Origin: Terebella lapidaria
Lineage: Eukaryota; Annelida; Polychaeta; Terebellida; Terebellidae
DNA: 64,000 nt
Direction of reading: 5' to 3'
Assembly (NCBI GenBank): GCA_949152475.1
Contig: OX424555.1
Coordinates: forward strand, 97,063,515 to 97,127,514
Shown here: positions 1 through 11,189 of the stretch, in pieces
Layout of the letters: the number at the start of each line of letters is the position of its first letter
How positions within the stretch are numbered: the first letter of the stretch is position 1
Program-made: the position numbers and the translations under genes
Notes under the pieces: generated by a model
Databases searched by the model: none
Told to the model about the DNA's origin: nothing
The model's input: only the letters and a program-made list of their open reading frames with translations

Positions 1-1197
1 AAACTATTAGTGAATTAGTTTGGACTATGGACTAATGGTATGGGGCGTGTCATGTGGTTGGCCAGCCTATTGATCTGGTTTGGTTGTGATGGCTCACTGT
101 ATTCTGTAACTGGCCTGGAAAGATCGCCAGTGCTCTGTCATAGCCTGAACGTGTAAATAGTACCTGGTTATATATGTACGAATATGATGATGGTACATGT
201 ATCATCATAATGAATGAGTGAGCAGTCTGCTATCGAACGCAACATATAAAATAATAATTACAAGATATGAGGCATTTCATGCTCAAATGTGACCAGCTCT
301 CATATTGACCCCCCCCCCCGCCTCTCCGACTCTCATAGTTGTGTACCGGAGTTTACTGACGCTCATCCACGGACAATTCAAGTGACGTTTATGTGTTTTC
401 TGTGTCAGTGCCGATCATAACGCTTACAATATAAATACTATGCTTTTAACACAAGTGGGCTCGATGGCCTACTGAAAGCACATTCGAACGAGAACGGTAC
501 CGTCCAAATGTTTCCCTTATGAAACTAATATTATCAGGGTTTCCGGTTGAAGTAAATGAAAAATTATAATAGCTGTGTATTTTACTCTGACGATACGATT
601 CCAATGATGAATTTCATCCAAATTCGATGATGCACTGTCATCTGAATTTTTTAATGGCACTGACATTTCGAAACAACTACGTTTTATATGAAACAATATT
701 ATACATCAAATCACCTATAAAAATATAAAAAAAAATCATACAAATCTGTGATGCTGTCAACAAAATATGGATAATTGCATTCTTGTCATCAAAAGCAAAC
801 AAGGCACATAGGCCTATACACTTAAAAATTTTGATACTCAGCGTGCTATTCTCTCTCATTACACATTTCCAAAATACAGATGGATTTCACAGCCTGAACA
901 TGACATAAGGATGGAGATAGTCAGCCAGTATGGATCACTTGAGCACAAAACTCGGCAGAATGCCCAGAGAGGGTTGGCCGAAATAGAACCCAGATGCTGC
1001 GTTTCCATATACATATATTCGATGGATACCTTGCTTTTCGATACGTTTTGGAACATTTAGAACATAATTTGGAACCTGCTGTAAAGCATCCCTCTAACCA
1101 CTAAAGGAGACAAAATGTGTCTGTCCATGCTTGTAATACTCTGGAAGGGAAACAAATCATTGAAATAGCCAGATAAGTTACGCCTGTCGGAGGGCAA
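1..1197. repeat. 1.2-kb tandem duplication, copy 1
   Basis: The window opens with a block starting AAACTATTAGTG. The same block restarts at about 1198 with the same landmarks (GTATGGGGCGTGTC, TGGTTGGCCAG, GTGCTCTGTC, GCCTGAACGTGTA). Later parts of copy 1 (about 165-1150) align with 4063-5160, for example GCCGATCATAA at 411 and 4311 and GATGCTGCGTT near 990 and 4850. Copy 1 is the uninterrupted version and gives the empty site for the insertions in copy 2. No convincing coding sequence is present. Confidence 0.75.
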
Positions 1198-2160
1198 AAA
1201 ACTATTAGTGGATTAGTTTGGATTGTGGGCCAATGGTATGGGGCGTGTCGTGTGGTTGGCCAGACTATCAAAATGGTGTTCCGGTAATATGATGGCTCAA
1301 TATGTCCTTGTCTGAAACTGGCCAGGAATAGATATGCTCAGTGCTCTGTCGTCATGGCCTGAACGTGTACATCTTATGCCTAAGTCACATTTGCACCGAT
1401 GCCTCCTCGGATGTGGTTTCGATGCGTGAAAAGGCTGAAATTTGGCCATTTCGGCCGGTCACCCACCGAGTGCCGGAGGGTCATCCGTGACTATCGGGCA
1501 GCAATCGGTCATCGTAGACACGTCGGTTGAGGCATCGGAAGAAAATAACGCACAGTTATTCTCTTGCGGCGACCGGTGGAAAAAATGACATCGCCTGTAA
1601 ACCGTTATCACACCTGCCGGCGACCGATCACAGCTCCTCCATGTTCCCACCGGGTGCCGAGGGGATGGACCAAATTTATCGGCCGATTGATATGAGTAGC
1701 TCACCAGGCGATCACCGCAATTATCCTGTCATGCGCCGATGGATGTGCGGTGGGTGTTTTTCAGATTATCGATCGATTGTGACACACGAGACGGTCAACG
1801 CAGGGTATCATGCCAGGCACCGATGTGCGGGAGGTGCTTTTCCGATATTCGGCCGATTTGTACATACGATACGGTCACCTAGCAGCTATCTGTAGGGTAC
1901 CATGGGGTATCCGGTAGGGCGTGATTGGTTGGCCGGTCGATACCCCATTATGTTATGGATAAAACTGTAGGCCTACATAAACGAGCACAGCGATTTGTCT
2001 AATAATATTTATTATTATTTTTTGTCTATTATCAATTTTTAATAATTATTTTTTTGTCTATTAATTTGTCTATAAATTAATTGTCTATTAATTTTTGTCT
2101 AAGCAATTTGATAATACTTTTTATTAACTGTTATATTGTCTAAAATTAAACAGGGTCTCC

Positions 2161-2960
2161 AAAAGTACTGTGAACCCATCTATACTAGAAGTGGTATTAA
2201 CCAAATGTGGATATTATTCCAAATCTTTATTGGAATATCTACATGCTCACACACTTTCAAAAGTGTGCAGACAACGTCTATCAACGTCTATCAAAACATT
2301 TGATTTCTCCACTTTGTACACAACTATACCTCACTCTGAACTGAAGTCTCAGCTAAAAAAAACCCATCAATAATTCATTTTTCTCTAAAAAGGGACAACG
2401 TCGGTACCACTATACTGTAGGTAAATATAATACCGCTTATTCTGTTAAAGGCGACTCTGATGCCCCATACAAATATACTGAAATAGATGTGGTAAGTATG
2501 GTTAATTTTCTGATTGATAATATTTTTGGAATTGGATGGTCGAATATTTCAACAAACTCTTGGTATTCCCATGGGTACAAACTGTGCACCATTATTGGCA
2601 GACCTGTTTTTATACTGATATGAATCAGATTTCATTCAACAATTACAATGAGGAGGTTCTAAGAAATGAACATGTAACTTTAATTTCACTTTCCGATATA
2701 TAGACGATGCATGGTCGCTAAATAATTCCAAGTTTGGTGACTATGATGGGTGCCACTAGTGGGGCAGGAAATGCTCCTCTTTCCGGAACACCTGATTTCA
2801 CCTCGTAATGGCCATTTTTGGGGGTTCATGATTCTCCATGTCACTTTTGTTTTCTCTCATTTTGTATGCCTGATATGACTTTCTGTCCCCGGACTATGAG
2901 ATTGGATAACGGATCCTGTTTTGTTCACTCGGAATACTCAATACTGGGTGTCTATTCCAG
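2161..2960 (+). pseudogene. Penelope-like RT fragment with 3' tail (copy 1)
   Basis: Reading the plus strand across several frameshifts gives FDFSTLYTTIPHSELKSQL (from about 2299), then a stretch with DVVSMVNFLIDNIF, then the broken equivalent of GIPMGTNCAPLLADLFLY (about 2560-2615), then FRYIDDAWSLNNSKFGDY (about 2693-2745). These are fingers/palm motifs of an RT of the Penelope-like type. After FGDY the coding region jumps to tail sequence (2748-2960) that is nearly identical to 54106-54315, so the C-terminal third is deleted. No endonuclease domain is visible. Confidence 0.65.
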
Positions 2961-3019
2961 GATATTTGATCCACAAATCTACAGACAAATCTACACAATT
3001 TTCAGAAGAAGAAGTTGGC

Positions 3020-3330
3020 AGGGTGGTAATTCCTCTTCAGAGAGTGATGTTTGCTTGGCTGCACATGCAGTAGTATATGCCCGTGCTCGTCACCTCCAAG
3101 GAGGAGGTGCAGGAGAAGGAGGAGAGGGTTGCTATAGGGTGCAGCGTCGCAGCCGCCGGAGATGGTGGATCCGGTCGTGGCTGATGAGACGCCCTGCTAT
3201 ATGGCTATTTTGATACTTTGGTGGCAGAGCTGGAGAGGGAGCATCATGCAGACTTCAAGCGTTTCCAATCTATGAGAAAGTTCGAAGAAATCTGTAATTT
3301 TGCATGGACACTCTACGCGCCATCTAATGT
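3020..3330 (+). pseudogene. HARBI1-like Harbinger transposase fragment
   Basis: The plus strand encodes RRSRRRWWIRSWLMRR (from 3145) and, after a frameshift near 3205, YFDTLVAELEREHHADFKRF followed by QSMRKFEEICNF. This matches the N-terminal region of Harbinger nucleases, where an RRxWWVRPW tract is followed by a YxxLvqELrxeDxxxFxxflRM segment. That family homology is recalled, not searched. Upstream, an Arg/Gly-rich stretch (3060-3140) may be the start of the same protein. The DDE catalytic region is missing. Its place inside a TTA-flanked TIR element supports the assignment. Confidence 0.65.
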
Positions 3331-3705
3331 GTATCTGGCGGGCAACCACCGACTGTCTCTATATATCTGTGGCGATTTTGCCCAAAGATCGCGGCAGGAG
3401 ATTCTTTGCAAAACACTTTCTTCTCTTTGGCCGCTTCGTGTTCGGAGCACGAGCGTTGCGTAGACTGGTTGGTCTCCCGTAGGCATCAAGGTACACATTC
3501 TCCCCCCATTCCTACGTATGCCGGCCGGTCAGTGTACGATGTCCGGATAGGTGTCCACCGGTGATCTGCCAATGCCCGGTGCTTTCATGACCACTTGAGA
3601 GATATGTAAAAGATACCTGAAAAAAGTTACCGGCGGCGGGAACATCGGTGAGAACCACCGATGTATTCGCATCGGCCGGCGACCAGTGCAAATGTGACCT
3701 AGGCA

Positions 3706-4062
3706 TTACCTGGCTTTATTATATACCTGCGATGTTATCCGTCAGCACAACCCTGCTTGTACAACGCTCAGCGGGCAAATACGAGAGCAAATATCAGGGC
3801 AAATACTGACCGGTATCCTGCCCGCTGTCAACGATGGCTCATGCGCATCGAATGACGTTGCCACAACAACACATGCACAAGTCCTATTGGGGTTTGCGTT
3901 ATTCCTTTCACGGTATATAATAAACACAATATCGCCTGGTTTTTCCAGCATGCGCCCTGATATTAGCCCTTGATCCCGGCATTTGCCCTCGGCCTTCGGC
4001 CTCGGGCTAATACTGAGGATCTCGGCCAAGTATCAGGTCACATACTGCAAAAACCAGGTAAT
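3706..4062. mobile_element. TTACCTGG-ended non-autonomous element (copy 1)
   Basis: Inverted ends ATTACCTGGCTTT and AAAAACCAGGTAAT bound a 350-bp segment. Its interior (CTCAGCGGGC, GAATATCAGGGCAAAT-like, CTCATGCGCATCGAATGACG) recurs at 26130-26433 inside the kinase gene. No ORF is supported. Superfamily unknown. Confidence 0.55.
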
Positions 4063-5159
4063 ATTGTCTATATATGTGCACGAATACGAGGATAGCAGAT
4101 GCGTCTATTTACCAGATAGCAATGAATGACAAAATTTTCTGAGAAATTGAATGTACTTGCCAGACAGAAGCAAAAGTTGATGGGATACATGCGGAACACC
4201 CCCCCCCCCCCCCTCCTTCCTGTAAAAAAAACCTTGGCTCGTGGGGTTCTCTCACGGTCTTCGAACTACGTGACAATTTAAGTTTGGTTTATGTGTCTTC
4301 TGTGTTAATGCCGATCATAATGCATGCAATATGAATACCAGACTCCCAGTGGAAGTGGGAGCAATTGCCTACTTAGAGCACACTTGAACGAGAATGGTGC
4401 ATTCTAAATGTTTTATTTGTGAAACTCAAGTATTTTGACGCCTCCATTTGTAGGAATGAAGTGAAAAAGTTAATGAATAGCTGTGACGTTTACTGTGACG
4501 AGATATTGTCGTCGATGAAGTTCATCCACATCCATTGTACATTTATCACCAGAACTATAACGCCAGCCAATATAAACACCCTTTCCTTTTGATATTGAAA
4601 AAAATAAAGACGTTTTTATTTCTATATCCTGCACCATTTCGAATTTGTTTGCGCAAATATGCAATGCTGTCAACTAATCATTGCCAATCTCACTTTTCAT
4701 TTGAGTATTTACGTGTTCTTTGTAACACAATATTCACAATTCATATATTCACAATTCATGCTATGATGAAATAGTTAGCTGGTATGGATCACCTAAGAAC
4801 AAAACTCACAGCAAATTGCCTAGAGTGGATTGACCGGAATCTAACCCAGATGCTGCGTTATTCCGCCAGTATGCTAATGATACGGGTCTGGGTTCTATAA
4901 AGCTGTCTCTCATTAGGACACATTGAATGATACATGTCTATCGTTTTGTGAGTAAACCAGCAGCTGTAAATCACACATACATAGGACGTTCCCACACAGC
5001 GTTTCCAGAAATAAAATATGCTTGTATTTTGAACATGAAAATGAATCAAATAATTTGACTTTCAAAGTCAATAGCAATCAGTTTTGATAAAGAACCTCGG
5101 GGAGTTTATTTTCAGGTGTTATCCAACACTTGTCAGACTTGGGAATGGCAACAAACACT

Positions 5160-6590
5160 AATTGGTTTTGGATTCTGTTGTAATCTGCAGCCAGCACGAC
5201 AATTACCTGTGTGCCACCTGTGACTGAGAGTTTGCTTTTCCCATCTTCATTTGAGTGTGTGCGATAGATTTGTTGCTTCCAAAATGTACACTACAAAATG
5301 TACCAACCTGATAATTCTGTTTCCGTAATTTGGCTACATTCAGAAATTTCAGTGTTTGATTCTGTATACTCAAATGAAAACTGGTACCCTACTTGGCTTC
5401 GCAGCCACTAGCATGTTGAAGATTTTGTCAATGCACATAGCAGCCATCTTTGAAAAATTATATTTATACACCACAGAATCTTTGTGGCATGTACATTGTT
5501 TCATGACAAGTAGCCCAAATGGCGAAAAAGTAGTCATGTCAAGTAAACCACCTTGAAATATGTGATGCAGCTTATCAATGAATTATTTATTATTATCTAT
5601 GTGTCTGTATATATGAGAAGCCGTTAACAATTTCACATTGTGTGACAATTCCTGTATTTTAGCTGCATCTTGAATCTATTGAAATCGCGCGGATTGCCCA
5701 ACGTTGCCATACTAAAAGTTATAAGGTGATCCAAATTAATGGATCAGCAAAAATAAAACATTCGAAATAGCATTTATAGACCACATAATTTGTATGTGAA
5801 CATGTTTTGTTTTCATTGACGTAGGTTATATCTGCACTTAATATCTATAATATTTGCTGCAAGTATCGGGTCAGGGTGTCACTTGATGATGACAATGGTA
5901 TCATTGTTCAAAAGTGTGCTGTGACGGAACCTGAGGGGTTAATATAACAAGTTACTGCCCTCGAAAACTGACACCCAATTCTCGCTTTGTTATCTATGTT
6001 TATCGGACACCTGTGACATGCACAAACGAACCTTGAGAAACATTCTCGTATTGGACAACCATTTCAATTCCTGTCCAGATTATTTTGCATCCATATTTCC
6101 CTCTGGTCGTTTTCCATCTTATTACGACTGAAGTGCGAATATGTGATAGATGAGAGCATATTTTCAAAAGAATTTTTATGAAACGGGCAAATTGCTTTTA
6201 TGCTGGTGCTCTAAATGTTATCATGACTGGGCATTCTCAAAGCTATTTCCTTTGTCGGCACAGAGTACACCCAGTGAAAAATGATGAAACGAAACCATCA
6301 TCCATAACCATTCGATTTTTTCTTGTCACGTGAACACAACTTTTGCAGCATGAACACAAGCCGTTTTCCATTTTGCACACAGTTTAGTCAGTCTGTCAAC
6401 ATCGGTTCTGCTTCTGTACCACAAATGTGGTGAAAACGATGCTAGCAGATCCAATTCAAAATGGCCAGAATCATGAAGATCCAGGAAGGCCAAATTTCAG
6501 TTGCTATGAAATTCTATTTTGGTCGGAAAACCAGTTACCAAATTCGAGATATTGTTCCCTGGCATGGCGAAATTCTTAAATGCATGTCCT
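5160..6590. other. No recognised feature
   Basis: AT-rich DNA with no ORF beyond chance length, no clear repeat within the window and no RNA-gene signature that I can support. Confidence 0.5.
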
Positions 6591-6598
6591 GATCAAAA

Positions 6599-7134
6599 GC
6601 TGTCCCACAGAGGGTTGAACTTGTTTAGTTCGACGTGTCGATCACAACAAGCTGTCCCTCAGATGGCCGGATTTGTTCGGGTACGAAGTTTCGTTCACAA
6701 CGAGCTGTCCCACAGAAGGCCGAATTCGCGTGGGTACAACGTGTCGATCACAACAAGCTGTCCCACAGAAGGCCGAATTTGCGTGGGTACGACGTGTCGA
6801 TCACAACAAGCTGTCCCTCAGATGGCCGGATTTGTTCGGGTACGACGTTTCGTTCACAACGAGCTGTCCCACAGAAGGCCGAATTCGCGTGGGTACGACG
6901 TGTCGATCACAACAAGCTGTCCCACAGAAGGCCGAATTCGCGTGGGTACGACGTGTCGACCACAACAAGCTGTCCCACAGAAGGCCGAATTCGCGTGGGT
7001 ACGACGCGTCGATCACAACAAACTGTCCCACAGAAGGCCGAATTCGCGTGGGTACGACGTGTCGATCACAACAAGCTGTCCCACAGAAGGCCGAATTCGC
7101 GTGGGTACGACGTGTCGATCACAACAAGCTCTCG
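6599..7134. repeat. 53-bp minisatellite, about 10 units
   Basis: Units run CTGTCCCACAGAAGGCCGAA, TTCGCGTGGGTACGACGTGT, CGATCACAACAAG (53 bp). A variant unit with CTCAGATGGCCGGATTTGTT appears at about 6655 and 6810, suggesting a higher-order duplication. Because 53 is not a multiple of three and the unit lacks plus-strand stops, all three plus frames stay open; the long ORFs here are an artefact. The last partial unit (7119-7134) supplies the stop codon and last codons of ParB-like gene A. Confidence 0.9.
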
Positions 7135-10100
7135 TTCTCGTTATCAGTGGACTGTGATTGGTCGTCCTCTGTTACACTGCAACTTTCGTACTCAGAACTC
7201 TCCGGCTCACTGTCGCTCCAATCTGCATAAAAATATCATCACACCATATCATGCTTATAACATGACATTATTTATGGGCTTAACTCATCAGCTGTGCATT
7301 CACTCTTCATCTACAAAACACGACTAAGCTTGAAACGTGACTATATGAGACTATAGTCAGTTTGGTAATAATTGTTTTCAAGGTTACATGGCAAACGTAA
7401 CGATTTTGATTTTCCTATCATTAATTTCCCATGTCGTGCGTATTAGCTAGTAATACAGCGCAGTTGATCCGTTGTGCTAGAGCAAATTCATTTTTTCCAG
7501 GAATTCATGGTCAAAGCACTGTTCCTGACTTCCAAACTGATCAAACAGGGATATGTAATGCATAGACTGAGGTCGACACTTCGCACACATGCAAGATATC
7601 ATCCCACCTTTTTTGCACATGTATTCGCATCATCATGCGCCAGTGTGAATATCACAGCGGGTGTCGCATGCGGGGCAGAAGATGCTCTCCTATCCCAGAC
7701 CTGATCTCGCATTCAGTTGGCTGGGTGCCTATGATGGTTACATGGGTCTGATTATGTTACTGCTAACATCCCTCGGATTTGACCACTTACACTGAACTTG
7801 TAAACTGTATGCTTGGATTAGGTATTGGAATATGAATTTGTCCGTGTGCTGGTATCTGTTTGTGCTCTGGTATAAATTGTCTGTAGATGTTTCAGAAGAG
7901 AAACAAAATGGTCGTTCACTGTATAATATGATGTTACAGTGGACAATAGTAAATATTTCTCAAGAGGGACAATGAGTTTTCATAAACAGTTTCCTCCATC
8001 TAGACCAACACGTCAGAAACTAAGCCTATTTGGCAGTGTGCTCATTTTCCTCGCCCAGCAACATATTAGTCTGAGGCTGCTGGGGAGCTTACTATGGGTG
8101 TTTATTTTTCCTTCTTAATGTATCAAGGGATCGCATCCATTATTCAACTTGATGGCAAAAGCCTAATAAAACACAGTCAAACGGGAATGCTTGCTTTGCG
8201 GCAGAAAGTGTTGATACAGAGGACTGAAACCTTCAGCACACGTAATTCAATTAGTCCTTGCAAACATTCGAAAATAAACGTAAATATCAAGTAAAAAAAG
8301 GATTTCATGTGTTAACACTCTATGTGACTGTCATCGTTTGAATAATGACAACAATTTCATAACCCAGGGGACATAATTTCCAATTTGATTAAATCCATGA
8401 AACCAAGTTAAAATTTATTACCACAATACATATTACCAACACATGACAATTTTACCGTATTCACTCTGACTGTCGGCGAAGTCAGAACTCTCAGTTCCGG
8501 ATTCCTCGGGTTCACTGTCGGTCACGTGACTGGGCGTGTCCGCACCTCCTGATTGGTCGAGACGCTCGTAACCTTTCGTCGTCGTTCGGCTCGCCGTCTT
8601 CGTACCCGCTGACCAATCAGAAACAGTGTTTTATGACGTCAGATAATAGAATAAGGAATTAAACACCTACATTCAACTGGTAATTTTCAAACAAGTGCAT
8701 ATTAGTGAAATTAAATTGCATAGACCTATATGGGTACACTTGTGTGCATGAGGTGGCCTGTCGGCCATAAAACCGGTGTTAGAAGGTGTGATTGCGTCAT
8801 TGTATTGCGGTTATTGAGACAATCAACCACTTAGAGGCATCTGGGGCGCCGTTCTAGCATTCCTTGAATACCTCGGCCCTGTGAAGGCAGCAGCCCATCT
8901 GAGGGCTTTCCGCATATATTTGGCATTCCACTCAGAGTAATTCTTGCGGCTGTGAAGCACAGACTAATCGGATTTAGCCCGTGTAGGACAGCAGGATAAC
9001 GAATCCGGGGAGCTGTAATGGCCGCAAATGGCGACTCTTCTGTGTGAGCAATAAATCCAGGATGTTCAGTCCTGTCATTGAGATTGCAGAATTATATCGA
9101 GGGTCGTAATCGTTTGTAAAACCTCTGTGAAGTTTTCAAGGGGTTTTAGCTAAGTTTTTTTCGGTGTGTAAACGGCAAAAATAAATAAATAAAAGTGATG
9201 CTACACTCGCAGAATTCAGAAATTGTTGGGAGTATCATTTTTTTTCCAGTCTTGAAATCTCTGCGCTATCGATTTGTTCGCAGTTGAACTTGTCGAGTTC
9301 CAACGGATGAGCGATATTTCTTATTTGTCGTTAAATTACTCGTTAATTACTGTACGGAGTGCATATGACGTCGAGTTTAAATTAATTACAGCCACCGGTA
9401 TCGAGTGTTTCGGTTAGCGCGAAGTGCAAACGGCGCGGATAACCCCACACTAGGCGACAGCACGGTTAACTCGATTTGCAAACAAAAAGCATCATCAGAT
9501 CGCAATGGCATGTACACATAGGACATTCTATTTCCTAGCATTTCGCGTTCTAGGGAGGCCTCCCAACACTGCTGGGCTCATTATTTTTGCAAGGGAATAG
9601 AACAGAGATGTGTTGTCATAAACTTACCATTTCCCTCCTGCGAGGGTTTATAAATTGGCTTCCTATAGAACTGCGCATATTTTATTCTGACCTGTCGCTA
9701 GGCAACACATGGTCAGTGCGAGATGTCATAAGATGACAGACACGCGACAGGAAGGAAGCCCTCTATGAAGCTGATATCCCATCCATATGGGCTCTGTAAT
9801 TATTATGCTCCAGAAGTCCCAGGTTATTTTGCTTGTTTATCTCGTCTCCTCGAACCTACCTGTACCTGACACACTGCTGGATAACCACAGAAGTGCCACA
9901 TAACTATACTGTTACGTATATATTAATTGCGTTTATATTCATTAGCGGCATGTGTCCAATAAGTCGATGAAATAAGAGCAATAAATTGCACACACAATTC
10001 CGATAATCGATTCGAAGCAATCAGAAGTATTTTTTATATAGTTTTAAGCACATGGTGCCTCGATCAGTGATCGACCGTTCAGAATTGTCCCAAGAAAGTA

Positions 10101-11188
10101 GTTAGGAGGAGCTATTTGACGACTGAATCTCGTCACATGAAAGCTGTTATCGCACAAATTTCACAAGGAGCGCTCTTCTCGATCGGTAATAAAGAAAAAT
10201 GTCGTCTTTTCAACAGTGTCGGCGCTCCTTCAATAAGTCAATCAATATGGCCCGAAAACGGAATGTGGGAATCGATAAATTCTTTTGAAAGCAAAGCAGA
10301 AAACCCCCACGAAGCGCCATATTATAAAGAACACCATTAAAGCGATCGGGTGTTCAGCACCGCGACAGGATCGGTTCACGAATTCCCTGTACCATATGCT
10401 GACGGAGCAGACCAGACTCGAACTCATTGACTCGCATCTTGTTGTCTGGCTGAAAGCAATGATCAACTGCTGATTGGAAAAGTGATATTTTCATTAAGGC
10501 AGATAAATGTTTTCTTTGTCTGTCTGACGAGTTGATTTTGGCCGGACGCCCACTCTTGTAATACGATATACGTATCCACCAATCGCAAAATATTTGCACG
10601 GAGTAGTTTACATCCGCTACGAATGATTTTTGCTGATATTATTTCTTGAATTTATTCTGGTCAAACATGAACATCATTACGTGAATTATTGCTCTATTTT
10701 AATATTCTGCCATAATAAGACATACCCACTTTTCATGGAATTAGCAGTAAATGTGGCGCAGGTATCTTAGCACTACTTATGGCTTTCACATGTCCCAGAC
10801 CGGTGACAATGACCTCAACTAGCCACTTACTGGATTTGACTTCAGCACTAGCCTGAGAGTCCGGGATGGTCATCAGTCCCGCTATCATCCCGGGAACCTG
10901 CTTCAGGGGGACAACATCCACCTTGACTTTTGAACACTTGCCCTCCTCTTCCAACATCCTACACAGGTCCAGCTGGGCATTGTTCAATGTGAACCAGTTG
11001 CCGTCCTTCTGTACCACCTGTAACTTGGGAAGATCTCCGTTATGTAGAATTTTACGTGAGACGTCAGCCACGCATTGGTCAACGACGTGGGACAAAATGT
11101 TGTTAGGTTCTGAATGTATGTGGTGGATTGTCGAAGGCACCATGAAGGCACTGGTAAACGTCGATTTACAAGTCGATTTACTGCACAT
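7119..11188 (-). CDS. ParB/sulfiredoxin-like protein with acidic Ser-rich tail (gene A)
   Basis: Three exons on the minus strand: 11188-10831, 8608-8456 and 7222-7119. Donors read A|GTAAGT and G|GTAAAA and acceptors end CAG and GCAG. The lengths (358, 153, 104) sum to 615, giving 204 residues plus stop with matching phases. Residues 50-100 (GDLPKLQVVQKDGNWFTLNN followed by a Cys/Glu-rich helix and KVKVDVVPLKQVP) have the strand-helix-strand pattern of eukaryotic ParB/sulfiredoxin-fold domains, where a P-x-hydrophobic-V strand precedes G-x-W/Y-x-T-L-x-N. Residues about 145-204 are rich in Ser, Asp and Glu, with SDSEPEESGTESSDFADSQS and DWSDSEPESSEYES, resembling casein kinase 2 substrates. The start ATG has A at -3. 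Gene B at 50576-51793 is a paralogue with identical intron phases. Family function is unknown to me. Intron 2 holds a Penelope-like fragment. Confidence 0.7.
7376..7860 (+). pseudogene. Penelope-like C-terminal fragment and tail (copy 2)
   Basis: Across frameshifts the plus strand matches the C-terminal part of the RT in the 18.7-19.2 kb copy: counterparts of RDDFDFPIINFP (about 7395-7425), LIRYARACSLYQEF (about 7465-7505) and VKALFLTSKLIKQGYVMHRL (7510-7570). The following 7640-7850 is a tail also found at 20120-20217 plus 21230-21360, and is the uninterrupted empty site for the foldback element there. It lies in intron 2 of ParB-like gene A, in opposite orientation. Confidence 0.65.
8640..10830. 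other. Intron 1 of ParB-like gene A
   Basis: About 2.2 kb between exons 1 and 2. It holds ordinary AT-rich DNA, a short A/T microsatellite near 9180 and several short open frames at 10116-10600 with no coding support. A possible start MARKRNVGIDKFF at 10248 is followed at once by a stop. Confidence 0.5.
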
Positions 11189-11189
11189 T

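Larger units (their letters stand above)
1377..3705 (+). mobile_element. Decayed PIF/Harbinger DNA transposon, 2.3 kb
   Basis: The ends are terminal inverted repeats: TGCCTAAGTCACATTTGCAC on the left, and the reverse complement of the right end differs from it at one base in 20. Both sides carry the trinucleotide TTA (1374-1376 and 3706-3708), the target duplication typical of PIF/Harbinger. The paralogous sequence at 140-180 lacks the insertion and serves as an empty site. Subterminal GC-rich, CGGCCG-rich DNA lies at 1440-1960 and 3500-3700. A Harbinger transposase fragment is inside (3145-3313). The element is dead: its ORF is broken and a Penelope-like fragment is lodged within. Confidence 0.75.
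1198..5160. repeat. 1.2-kb tandem duplication, copy 2, interrupted
   Basis: Copy 2 consists of 1198-1373 plus roughly 4063-5160. The intervening 2.7 kb is two adjacent insertions, a Harbinger-type element and a TTACCTGG-ended element. Divergence from copy 1 is considerable, so the duplication is old. The right-hand limit is soft; similarity fades after about 5155. Confidence 0.65.

Noticed and set aside
1459..1895. ORFs in the GC-rich left part of the Harbinger element
   Set aside because: Subterminal repeat DNA rich in CGGCCG and CCGAT words; open on both strands, no homology to the Harbinger Myb protein recognised.
6519..7327. Three overlapping plus-strand ORFs of 185-230 codons with repeated RGYDVSITTSC motifs
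   Set aside because: Produced by a stop-free 53-bp minisatellite read in all three frames; no start context, no homology, and the real gene is on the other strand.
10116..10600. Cluster of short ORFs on both strands, including MARKRNVGIDKFF, resembling the start of a hAT or zinc-finger transposase
   Set aside because: Stops after 13 codons, and no downstream transposase motif could be found in any frame.
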